A stretch of 56,852 nucleotides of DNA from Gonapodya sp. JEL0774 (taxonomy: Eukaryota > Monoblepharomycota > Monoblepharidomycetes > Monoblepharidales > Gonapodyaceae). A program made the translations under genes and the position numbers. Below the pieces are notes generated by a model, which was given only the letters and a program-made list of their open reading frames with translations, was not told the origin of the DNA and searched no databases. The stretch is taken from assembly GCA_027604505.1 (NCBI GenBank), contig JADIIX010000142.1:1-56852 (forward strand), given 5' to 3'. Shown here piece by piece: positions 9,777 to 21,400 of this stretch (position 1 is its first letter; every line of letters begins with the position of its first letter).

Positions 9777-11451
9777 ATGACCACCAGCGACTCTCCCGCA
9801 CCACCAACAGAGGAATCTTCCAACAAAACCTCTCCTCCAGCCAATTCTGCTCCTGCGGCTGCGGATGGCCCCGCTTCCGAATACACATCCATAATCACCA
9901 GCCCTACCACTTACGACGTGAAACACCCACTCAACTCACCGTGGACTTTGTGGTACGATACACCAGGGCAGAAGAGAGCGAATGCATCGAACTGGCAGTT
10001 GGTAAGTGTGATGGGGGTTTGATGGAGTAGACAAGTTAGAGTGCAAGTGTATAAAACCAGGAATTGCTTCGATTGGGAGTTTTCTTTGGATGGATCGGGA
10101 ATAATAGGACGCGACCGTCTTCTCTCTGATGGTCAAATGGATTCTTCCTTTCGGGAATGTACGGGATGCCGGAGAACAGGACTGGAGCTGGGAACAGAGA
10201 GAGAGACAAAAGAACACGGTGACCTATTCCTATCCTCCCTTTCTACAAACTTCTCGCTTTATTCCGATCTTTTTATTTGATCTGTTGCCACCCACAAGCC
10301 AATTCCGCTTTAACGAGTCGTTGGTTCTCTCCGACAGTCACTTAAAAAGCTCGTCACGTTCGACACAGTGGAGGACTTCTGGGGCGTCTTCAATAACGTG
10401 CTTAAAACCTCAGAGCTGGCGCCCGGATCCAACTATCATATTTTCCGAGAAGGAGTGCAGCCAGTGAGTTATGCCTAGTGCAGTTCCAGTCGTTGTCATT
10501 GTTCCTACAGTAATTTGCGGTCCCTGGTCACATTTTCCAAACTTTGTGGACGTCAATGTGCGCGTTAGGCTTGGGGTAAGTTGTCTTGAAATCTGTGTTG
10601 CTTCGGTGGTCTGGTTTGACATACACTATTCTTCGCTACACAGAGGACCCCATGAACACGCACGGCGGAAAATGGACGATGAACACAAAAAAGCGTCCGG
10701 ACACTGACACGATGTGGCTCAACGTGGTGAGTGGGACAGAACGGCGTATCTTCTGTCAACGTGATGGAAGGATCGGACGGTGGGACAAGCACACCAGCAG
10801 GCACATGCGGAGTGTAGATCAAGGCGACTGATGACAAAAATCTCGTGTCCAACTGCTGACTGAATCAATCACGATAATGAGTGATTTGTGAGTGGATACT
10901 GACGCCAATTACAGACCAGATTGGAAAGTGGGAGTGTATTTTATGCGACGTCGATAATCTCCTCTCTAAATCATTTCATGAAACGTATTGAAGCGGTATT
11001 TTTGTGCCCTAATTGCTCTGTAACATGTGGTGGATCTCCCTTTGTGGGAACGAACCACTCCGTAGCTCCTAGCCATCGTGGGCGAAAACTTCGACACCCC
11101 CAGTGAGATCTGCGGAGCAGTTGCCAGTGTACGTGCAAGAGGAGATCGTGTAGCGGTGTGGACAAAGACTGCGGTGAGTGGAGTCAGAGCCAACTGATTC
11201 CAGGGATGGTTTCCGCTGTGATTAATTTGTCTTGAATTCGCGTAGAGTGAACGGTCGGTGCAAGAGCACATTGGACGTCAGCTGAAGGAGATTTGTGGCC
11301 TTCAACCGGAGGAACGAATCGGATATCTTATTCACCACGACGCAGGCAATTCCAAAAATCCTCAGTGAGTTAAAGATATAGGAGTGCGCTTTGCAGCCAT
11401 AGCGTCGGGCCAACTGTCGATTTGTTCAATAGGGACGCGTACAAAGTATGA
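9777..11451 (+). CDS. Translation initiation factor eIF4E, seven exons including a 7-nt microexon
   Basis: Exons are 9777-10001, 10338-10463, 10569-10575, 10644-10726, 11066-11173, 11246-11364 and 11433-11451, giving 228 residues. eIF4E binds the mRNA 5' cap and eIF4G. The conserved series is present: KHPLNSPWTLWYDTPGQ, SNWQ (intron) SLKKLVTFDTVEDFWGVFNN, GSNYHIFREGVQP, AWEDPMNTHGGKWTM, DTMWLN, then ICGAVASVRARGDRVAVWTK. The Trp-Glu pair that sandwiches and contacts the cap (human W102/E103) is encoded by the 7-nt third exon GCTTGGG together with the first two bases of the next exon. Every phase agrees: the microexon begins in phase 0 and leaves one base for the following codon. The Ala/Pro/Ser-rich N-terminus is typical of fungal proteins. 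Introns 1, 4 and 2+3 are long (about 340, 340 and 180 nt in total). Confidence 0.95.
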
Positions 11452-11836
11452 TGTTCATGTTGGAATAGCAACGCCATGGAAATGGAGCAGTATAGATTTC
11501 ATACCATTGAGAATTGGATTTGCAAATTGATAATATTCGGGAAAGAACTCTTTGAGGTGGTCACCGTCTTCACATTTTATTGCTTTTTTTTTTTTTCTGT
11601 CCAGTATTATATTATGCAAGGGGGGCCTTGCGAGAGCAGTGACTGTGCCACATGAAATGGCGCCATCTCCATGTCTTCTCAGACCGCCGTAGCGGATTTG
11701 ATTTGATCATTTCTTCTGTGCATCCGAAAGTAAAACGGCGCTCCTTAATCATCTAGCTTTCGATACCCCTGATCCTGTATCGCTTGCTTTCCAAATAACG
11801 GCTTTCATCTCTGCTGCATTTCTTATCGGAGACAGA
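11452..11836. other. Intergenic between eIF4E and MET8-MET10 gene
   Basis: Both flanking genes read rightwards. The stretch includes a run of about 13 T at 11584-11596. No gene is seen; it presumably holds the eIF4E 3' end and the promoter of the next gene. Confidence 0.4.
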
Positions 11837-14800
11837 ATGGTAGCAGCTAATGGATCGCACGCAGACTCCACCACAGACTGGGCATCGGAAGCGCACCTAG
11901 ACGAGCAGGACGCACGGGCTTCTGTATTTGTCGCTGGATCATCTGGTGATGCCAAGGCATCACTTCTGGTTGGGTGGAATTTGGAAGGGAAGACAGTAAT
12001 TGTCGTTGGAAGGTTCGTTCGACAGTTAAGATACGGCTCCGAATTGGGATTGTCAGGAAAGAATGTCGGAAATTGGGAAGCGTTTTATGTGCTCGTGCCG
12101 AGCATCTTTTTTTGGACGCGCAATTGCGCAGAGCTTCACTTCTGCGTCTATTGACCTTCCGTGTATCTCCATTCGTCAGTTCCGACCTCTCCGCTTCCCG
12201 AGCTTCGGTCGCTCTTGCTGCACATCCGAAGCTTCTTCGTATCGTCACAGGTGGCTCTGAACCTTCTTCAGCGGTGCGCGCACTGGTCGGGTCAGCAAAG
12301 GAACGCCATCCCCACGTCATTGTTTCTGTCGAGTCCCGCCACCTTCTTCCAAATGTCGACCTCGTCTACCCAACTGCTCTTGTACTATGCGCCGTCGACG
12401 AGTCTGCCACTGCAAGGCGTGTGGCTTCCTTGTGCTCACAAAGAGGTATTCCCGTCAATGTGGCTGGCCACCCGGATTTATCGACGTTCCGCGTCATTGG
12501 AGGAGTTCAAGATGGCGCTGTACAGATTGGATTTACCGGCAACGGTGTGGGTGGGACCGGTATTATTGAGAAGGTCCGGTCGGCACTGGAGAAGCATCTG
12601 CCCCAAGGGCTCGGAAAGGCAGCCGAAAACGTTGACAGGCTTCGCGAAATGTGAGTAGCATGTCTGCTTGATCAGAAATCTCCCTCAATTTGAATTCTTC
12701 TAAATTTGGCATAAGTCTGTCCACCCACTCTTCTGATCCATCGAGAGTGGAAATACATCTCGCTTCACTTGTAGCCAAATCGTCCCTTCACTCTCTCGCC
12801 GTTCTTTCCGACGCGGAAATGAATGCCGCAGCTCATGCGTTTGCTCGAGGTGAGGATGCGGAGGGATTTCGCGGGTTGGAGGACAACGACGACGCCACCG
12901 AAACCGGCAGCGACGCGGGTTTTGAGGCGAACGGAAAGTATGGCACATCTTCAGTCCGAAACCCCGTACAAATAGTTAGGGTAGCAGCGTGGGAGACTGA
13001 TGCCGGAAGGGTACCGAAGGAGGTCTACGAAGCCATAGTTGGTACGTGCGCAAATTTACTTACGACACTGTCCTCAGGGTTTAAGCTCATCTTGATTATT
13101 AGATGCCGAGCTGGTAATCGCTCCATCCACACTGCCCTCTGTTTATCATCACATTGTCTCCGGTGACGTCTTCTCCGTGCGCTCATGGCGTTCTCAATCC
13201 GCACGATCAGCAGCGCTTGGCGCCTCCTCAAGAGGACTTAAAGTCACGTGGATTATTGTGGATGATGAGGATGTGGATGTGGACGAGGTGAAGAGGTGGT
13301 TTGCCACCCAGGGGACAGGCATTAAGGTTCGCTCCAAAACATTTTCGCGATCTTTCTTCATATAGCAGAAGCAAAAAACTACTCACCTTTTTGCGCTGTG
13401 TTCTCCATGCAATAGCTCATCGGGTGTCAAGAACATAACGGTGTGGCCCAGGCCGCTGAAGCGATCGCCATCCGCACAGGTTCTCGTGCCAGTACGGCGT
13501 CGTCAGCCATCCACGTTGCGCCTCCTACAGCTCACAAAAGTACCATTCACCGCCAGGGTGTACGAACGATCGCAACAACTTCTTCTGTTGTGGAACACGT
13601 CGCCACCCTTCTGTCGGACGTCGTTGTGATAGCTGGCTCTCCTCGTCCCATGCAACCCACCAACATCAGCAATATTCATGGTCTGCCCACCACCGTCATC
13701 TCTCTTCCGACTCGCACATCTTCAGGTACAGCCATTCATGGAATGGCATCGGCAGGCTCTGCCGTTGCTGCATTGGTATCCGACCAAAGCTTACCCTACA
13801 TGATTGAGGGCATTGTTGGAATGATTCGAGGCGGAAATCCTGGCGTCGTCCATGTTGAAGCCAAAGGTGTCGATCAAGGATTTGACGTCAAGGCCAGGTT
13901 TTCGGGAGTGTGGGAAGGTGCTGCTGTGGGTGCTGCTGTTCTGGTTGGAACAACAGCAGAGGAGGTGCGTTTCAAATTTACTCGCTGGTTGGCTGTTCTG
14001 GCGATCATGGTCTTTTCAAAATTTCTCAGGTGCACGACATGGCAATTGCCGCACACCTCGCGTCCCACAAAAGTCGCATTCCCTTCATCAACGTTTTCGA
14101 TGGCGCGTTCCTGGCCTCCAGCAAGAGCGTTTTGCTCACTCTCTCAAAATCCGATTTGGCCGGGATCGAAAATCATTTCCAGAACACCCATTCTGGGGTG
14201 AGTGGTCCACTAGTTGCCGCGACTGCCGCATTTGGGGTCCTTGAGCGGTTCAGCGGCAAGAAGTATCAACCGTTTGAGTACAATGGGCACCCTCAACCTT
14301 CCTTAGTTGTTGTGGCATTGTCGACAGATTCCGCTGTCTTTGAGAGCGCTGTTCACAAACTTGTTCGACAAGGTCAAAAGGTTGGCTTAATATGTGTGCG
14401 GCTGGCGAGTCCGTGGTCGATTGAACACTTTGCCACAGTACTGCCACATTCAGTGGAACGAGTTGCTGTTGTGGATCCCTCCCGTGTTGCTCGGGATGTC
14501 GGTGCAGCACAAGGCTACGTGTTTGCCCATGTTGTCTCTGCGATCCAGGAGAGGAAAGCAGTCAGAGCATTTGATATCAAGGTGGAGACGAGCATTCAGC
14601 TGACACCTGGAGTTGCCGAGAAGGTGCTCTCTATTGTTGGCAAGGCAGCAACTCATTTCAAGACCATCGTCATAGACACGGAAATCGCTGCGAGCTTGGA
14701 AGTAGCTGCTTATGCATCACAGACTCTTCGTCAAGCAGTGCTCTTTGACCTTGCCGCCAACGGCAGCACCGTTGTCGCTGATCGTGCGGTTCGTGAGTTT

Positions 14801-16885
14801 TATGGGGCAGGATTGGACACGATTGCGATGCACACCAGCTATGATGCCTTGGTTCCTGAGCCTGCTGTACGCACAGATATTCGTTTTGGCCAGGGTGACG
14901 CTCCGAGCCATGTATCAGATTTTGCAGATTACGTTGCCTTCCACCAGGCTAGTCTACTTGCGAGGTACAACGGAGTGGCTTCGCTGAAACCGAACGGCGT
15001 CGTTTTGGTGAATACACCGTGGTCTTCAATCGAGGAATTGGAAAAGGAACTCTCAGAAGAAGTGAAAAAAAGCTTGTCCGCGAAGAGTGCTCAGCTGTAC
15101 CTCGTCGATGTGGAAAAACTTGCTCACGTGTTCACTCAGTTTGTCGGAGACAAAAAAGAATATGCGCACATCATTCTGGAAGGCCTCTTCTATCATTTTG
15201 CAACTCAGACTCCTAACGCGAATGTCGAAGCCTTGGTTGCACGGATTCATGGATCATTCCAGCATTTTGGAGTGCGAAGGAGTCTCATTCGAGCGGTGCG
15301 GAAAGCAATCAAGATTGCACACAAAATACCCATCCCAACGACGTGGGGACGGCTTCATGCTCACCGCCTCCTGCCCGTCATCCCTTCCTCTGTACCCATT
15401 GGTGTTGCAGCGCCAGCTGTGGATTACTTCTCCCCCAAGGTCTCTAAATCGCACACTGCTGGATGGAAGTTAGTGTTTCCCGAAGCGTATGATGTTCAAC
15501 ATGCCCTCCGACCAGACACCGGAGATGCAACTCTTGCAACTGTAAGCGAACGCTTGCGTGTCACCCCAGATTCGTACGATCGCAACATATTTCATATGGA
15601 AATCGATATTGCTGGAACGGGGATGACGTACAACGGTTTGGGCGAAGCGCTGGGCGTGTACGCGCACAATGACGATCAGGAGGTGTCAGATTTCCTGCGA
15701 TGGTACGGTATCGATCCACACGAACTGGTGGATGTTGGCCTCAAGACGAAAGAGGGAAATGTACTTCTCGAAAGCAGAACTGCGGAACATGTGTTCGGCC
15801 AGGTTACGGATATCTTTGGTAAGCCCGGCAAAAGCTTTTACAAGGTGGGTTTCTGCTGCAAACTGTCAAACTGTTAAATGCCATCCAAGCGACATGCTCA
15901 CAATCTCCCCACAGAATCTCGCTGTGTTTGCCAAGGATCTTTCCCAGCGGAATAAGCTTCTCTGGATTGGATCTTCTGATGGCTCACATGAGTTCGACCG
16001 CAGGGCCGAACAAACTGTCACCTACGCGGATATCCTCCACGAGTTCACTTCCGCTCGGCCAACCTTCTCTCAACTCGTTCAATTGATTCCACCTATGAAG
16101 CCCAGGGCGTACTCGATTGCCTCAGCTGCGTCCATGCATCCCACAAAGGTGCATTTGCTCATCGTGCTAGTGGATTGGACGGATGCTTTTGGAAGGAAGA
16201 GACAGGGACAAGCTACTCGATATCTTTCAAGCATAAAACCTGGCCAAAAGATTGCGGTGACGATAAAACCTTCAATCATGAAATTACCACCGCTTTCTAC
16301 TGCACCGGTGGTTATGTCTGGTCTTGGTGCGTGGTAATGATGCCTCGATTGGAGCAAATTTTGTGTTGACGGTTTCTTCTCTTTGCAGGTACTGGAATGG
16401 CACCTTTCCGCACCTTTATTCAGGCGCGTGCAATGCAGAAGCAAGCTAAACAGAGTATTGGTCCTATGAGCCTTTACTTTGGTGCTCGCCATCGCTCGCA
16501 GGAGTATCTCTATGGGGAGGAAATGGATGCATGGCACGACGATGATATTCTCACGCACCTGCGACTCGCCTTCAGTCGAGATCAAAAGGACAAGGTTTAT
16601 ATTCAACACAAGATGTACGAGGATGCCGCCGCACTGTTCGACCTGCTCGTAAAGCAGAAAGGCAGCTTCTATTTGTGTGGACCGGTTAGTTCTGCGGGAG
16701 TTTTCTTTTAACGTTGTCCCCGCTCTCTCTCAATCTGCCGCTCTCCCCGCTAGGTGTGGCCCGTCCCTGACGTCACAGAGGCAATCCTACGCGCATTTGA
16801 GCATGGCGGTCTAACTCGCTCCCAGGCGGAGAATTTACTGGAAGAAATGAAGGAAGAGGAGCGGTTCGTTTTGGAAGTGTACTGA
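11837..16885 (+). CDS. MET10: Met8-like siroheme-synthase domain fused to Met10-type sulfite reductase flavoprotein
   Basis: Nine exons (11837-12012, 12180-12650, 12716-13041, 13103-13326, 13416-13964, 14030-15844, 15915-16326, 16389-16684, 16754-16885) stay in one frame for 1,466 residues. The C-terminal two thirds is the NADPH sulfite reductase flavoprotein subunit, which passes electrons from NADPH through FAD to the siroheme subunit in sulfate assimilation. It has a pyruvate-oxidoreductase-like domain (HDMAIAAHLASHKSRIPFIN), the FAD motif RAYSIASA near residue 1251, the nucleotide motif SGLGTGMAPF, FYLCGPVWPVPDV and the terminal LEVY. Ahead of it, residues about 40-260 resemble Met8 (precorrin-2 dehydrogenase/ferrochelatase): SLLVGWNLEGKTVIVVG, ALVLCAVDES with Asp132 at the catalytic position, and RGIPVNVAGHPDL. 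The glycine-rich NAD loop reads GSSDLSASR instead of GGG-type, so NAD-dependent activity is doubtful. No flavodoxin domain is present, as in other Met10 proteins. Least sure is the 167-nt first intron, placed by family fit. Confidence 0.88.
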
Positions 16886-17037
16886 ACGGTTGTCCTCGGT
16901 GCAGAATCTAGAGGTGTAGCATTGACTCGGGCTTCTCCCAAACGCAATACGATGCATTACCGTATCCTATTTAGACTAGCGCAATACAACTACCACTATT
17001 CCGTAATTCTCAACCTGAAATTGTGACACCGATTGCT

Positions 17038-17997
17038 CTAATACTGGCCACATTCAGTGATTACTACCGGCACCTTGGGGCGGTTGTTAACTCCAGTAGG
17101 TACGTTCTCAATTTTTCGGAGAGTGAGGAGACCATCCACTAGCTTGCCGAACACGACATGTTTGCCATCGAGGAAGGGTGCTGGTGCACATGTTATAAAG
17201 AACTATTGGAAAACGAAAATCAAATTGGGTGTGGAAGAAAACTCCAAAGACCCAAGCGATTCGCCGCGTAGAGGAAAAGTATGTCATCGTGCAAGGTGGA
17301 GGACTCCCCTACTTTACTTGTGTCATCATCCCTTGCCTCGGGTACTCTTCCTCTAATCGCCCAAAGACAATTCGTATAAGAAGGTTCCCAAACACACCTG
17401 ACATCCGTTCGTATTTTTGCCTGCGTTGGCCATGCTGAGCAAGCCCGCGGCCGTGTGTTTCACAGTGAAACTCTCATCCTCAAACGTATCGCCGTAAATG
17501 GAATAGGACCCCGTCCCATCACCTTTGAGGAAATCCCCTCCTTGAACCATGAAGTCTGTTTCAAAAGCACCCAGAGTACGGAGGGCAAGGAGGAGAAGGG
17601 AGACGGAAGTATGGCAAGGAGCGCAGACAATCCGAACCAAACGGTAAACAGCTGCAATACGGGAGAATGGAATACGGCGAGCTCACCTTTGATCACTCTG
17701 TGAATCTGCGCACCTTTGTATCCTTGGGGGAGGTTGTTGCGTCTATGCTCGCCTGTGCAGAACTGTCTGAAGTTCTCAGCTGTCTTGGGCACTTGAAAGA
17801 GTAGCGGAGTTGCCCAGAAACGGCGCGTAGACAATCCAATGAAGTGGAGGCGCGACACCCGTGAATGGCTTGTAGCAAGCAGAAACTGTGACACCATATC
17901 GCTCACCGACGTCGGCAAAGAGTTCCATTTTGATCCTCCCAGCTGGAGCCCCACCGATGGACACGTCAAAGAATACTATGGGATTCTCGCTCGACAT
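17038..17997 (-). CDS. Cyclophilin-type peptidyl-prolyl isomerase, PPIH (U4/U6 snRNP cyclophilin) class
   Basis: Four exons on the minus strand, 17997-17907, 17791-17687, 17555-17398 and 17202-17038, give 172 residues with consistent phases. The protein is a single-domain cyclophilin. Active-site sequence is visible in [49 protein letters not shown] and [15 protein letters not shown]. The start [20 protein letters not shown] and the ending [10 protein letters not shown]-like [20 protein letters not shown] match PPIH/USA-CYP, which binds the U4/U6.U5 tri-snRNP, more closely than the CypA type. It converges with MET10, 152 nt away, and shares its strand with UFD4. No targeting peptide is present, so a nucleocytoplasmic location is expected. 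Confidence 0.93.
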
Positions 17998-18403
17998 GTT
18001 GATGTTGGTCTGAGCGGATTGCCCGAGGATCCAAACCGTTTCAGCAATCCAACGCTAATAAATAGAATGAGAATGTACAGAAAGGCATAATAATAGCACT
18101 AGTGTGCCCGAGCCAGCCGGTACCCCAAACCGGACTAGATGTTGGAGCCACACAAATGGCAATGGTGCAAGGCCAGGAGAACAAGTAAGACCGACTTCGC
18201 ATAAATTTAGTTACCCGGTTGAATCTTGTTGCTCACGAAATGGCCTCGATTTCATTTATTTAGAGAGGTTGGTCAAAGCCGTCAAGGGGCTATACAAAAG
18301 CTGGTATGCAAGAATGAATTTAACATACAACATACAATGGTGCAAGTTTTACTGCAGTGCAAGTTCATTTTCATGTCCGCCTCGCTGGTTTAACCCAACC
18401 GTT
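17998..18403. other. Intergenic between PPIH start and UFD4 stop
   Basis: This should contain the cyclophilin promoter and the UFD4 3' UTR. A 172-codon plus-strand frame at 18104-18622 overlaps the end of UFD4 and lacks any recognisable motif, so it is not called. Confidence 0.4.
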
Positions 18404-21400
18404 TCAAGACAGGTGGAACGCCCCCTTCCCTTCACTACAGGCAAGCAAAATCTTCTCCTTCATCACTTCCTTCTTGCTGTAGTCAGGAAGTTTCAGGTAG
18501 TTGACACATGTCATAACAGAAGGCAAATAGTCATCCGATTGGTGGGGGGGGTCTGGCACTTTGCATACTACTGTGAGTGGTGGAGAGAGATTGCGGAAGC
18601 CGCCCATGGGGAGTTTAGGTGAGCCTGTAACAAACTGCGTAAACTCGCGGCGTTCGATTGGTGACATTGCAGACATGAGCTCCAAGAGATGTTTGATGGC
18701 GCGTGATTCCATTGTGTACCCATGATCAGCCTTGACAGTCTCCACCAGGGCTGAAAAGGTAAGTGAGCTCCTTGAGGTAACAAATCCAAAATCACAATTT
18801 AACTGAGAAACTCACTTTGATGTGACCAATCTTCATTTTGGGCACCCCCAAACAAGACACTGAGCTCATCGATAGTGAAAATCCGTAGATCAGTGACTGG
18901 AAATACACTGTCGAAGCCCAACTGGAACGCCAGCACTTGACTGCGAATCCCAGAGCCCAGTGTAAGATCAATGACGGCCTTCACGTATTCCTCGACATTA
19001 TCTAAAGTGACCATTTTCTCTTTCCCACCCGCGACAAATTCTATGTCGGGGTAGCCTGGAAGTGTAAAGTCCAGCGTCAGATCCTCGATTGATGCTCCAT
19101 CGACGCGAATAGACGCGATTCGGTCCGCCATGGAACCGTCAGCGGAAGGAGACGGGTTTGACAGCAGTTGTCGCTTCAATTGAATGTACTTGTCAATGTG
19201 ATAGATGGATTGCGCAAGAGTGGGGTCCACAAACTTCGAAACAATCCATCAAGGCGATTGTAAGTCCGTGCATCCTTGGAATCAATTGGCGTTTCTTTAC
19301 GAACCTTGAGATAATGCAAGCCTTCCACCTCCCACCAGTCACTTCCTCCTTGCGCCCGCGAAACCGACCATGCATTCAATTTCGAGGAACCATCTTTGGA
19401 GATAACGTACCGGAGAAACATTGGGTGAAGTGGCAGGTCAATCAATCGATTATCCAAGAGAGCTTTTGCTACGAATGCTCCCAACATTTTGAAGAGGTGA
19501 ATGATATGCCTGTTTGGGATAATGGAGTGAGTGCTGCAAATTAGAACGAGTCAGAGAATCAGTAATACGCACTTTCCCTCTTCGGTTTGGCGCATAACAG
19601 CGCTCAAAGGAGCGGGGAAGAGACCCCTTGGAGCATTGACGTAACTATTTTGGTCATTCTTTGTCCTGCATGCACCATCATCGTCTCGCCACAGCAGTCG
19701 TGACTTTTTGCGAATTTCCGTGCAGACAAGGCTGTAGAACTCCAAAGTTGGACCGAGACCAGTGCCAACCTCGTCAAAAAATTCAACCTCTAATAGCGCT
19801 TGACTACTGGAATAGAGCTCCATTATCTTCACCATGCTATCTAACAGCCGGCTCCTGCTGATCCGAACTTTTGAACGCTGAACCCTACCAAGAGTCTGAG
19901 GTTCTCGCATCGAAGAAGAACTCTGTGGATTCGCCTGCTGCTGCTGCCATCGCATCATACTGCGACTGTAACCGAAAGAAGTACTCTGAAAAAATGTCCA
20001 ACGTGTGTCAAAATTGACGAGAAAGCTGAGCTCCCGGGACACCGCAGTACACCAATCAGGAAGCACGTGACTAGCAACGATAAGAGGCTCATCTAACTGA
20101 CGACCAACTTTGGCGGTAATTTTTGAGTTCACAAAAGCACTATCGGGAAGTGCTGCAATGACACCCGGGTGAGTGGACAAATCAGTAATTGTCGGAACAA
20201 TTGCCTTGGCGTCCTGATCCATAGCAGGTAATTCAAATTCCGCTTCCGCCATTATGGTTTCTTCCTCGAGAGGATTGTTCGTAAAAACCTCACGGGAAGC
20301 CATTTCGGCGACAATTTTGTGCCTGTCCCTAATGTAGAGATCGGACCAGAACGTGTTGATTCCATAGAGCGCACGAAGAAGGTACAGTGCCATGCCATTG
20401 ACACTTTTCGGGGATATGCCTTGAACCAAATTCTGATGGTAAGGAGGATCAGGTGGTTCTTGATCATTCCACACCGAACTCAGTTGCCCTGAGCTGAGAC
20501 TCGTTGACCCGTCGTCGACTGGCAGTTGCGAATATGTCCTTTCGAGTGTATCTGGTGAAACAGATAACGACGCACCATGGGGAACGGGAGCATCAACTGG
20601 CACTTTTCGGAACGAAATAGAATAGGTTTGTGACCAGACATTGACCGGAGAAAATGTTGCCTGACTGGATCCATTTTGAAGCAGATGAGCTGTTCGATGA
20701 TCTCCCGAATCATTCTGCTGTCTCCACTTTGCTTGTTGTTGTTCATAGAGCCAGCAGGCAGCGAAAATTGTCATCTCTCGACCTGCCGAAATAGGACGAC
20801 CACGATTCGAATCTGCGAGGCTGAATACCAGTTTGAATCGTGTCGGGTCAGGCACTGACGAGGAGGAAGAAGCGTCCACTTTTGACGATGTGTCACTGGT
20901 GCAGTTAGGTCCAGATGGAGCAGGAAGGGCTGTCTCGTCCTGAGCGACCATTTCTGCGATGGCACGGGTAACTCGTGAGCTCGTCCCAGGCGCTGTCGAG
21001 TCTCCATCAGCAACTGATGGATCCTCCACTTCCTGCACGACTCTCGGCTTCCCTGATTCCGTCGATCCAGAAGCATCCTTCCGAGCCAAGGCAGCACGAG
21101 AAGTATCTATAGTGTCATCCAAAGGGACTTGACTTTGAGCGAACAAAGCAGTGGAACCAGCAGTCGGTTCGATCTCGTCGTCTTTCACACTAATATCCAC
21201 CACATCATCCGACAGCCCTGAGGTGGAGGGTCTTTGCTGTCCAGAATTTTCGGAAATTTCATTGCCTTTGGCATCCTTGCGTCTCCTAATCGCACGATGC
21301 TGCCTGAGCTCCTCCTCAGCGTGAATAAGAAGATCGCTCATATCCATGGCCTGAGACAATCAGGAGGCAAAACTCGTTAATCTTCTCAAAACCAATCTTC

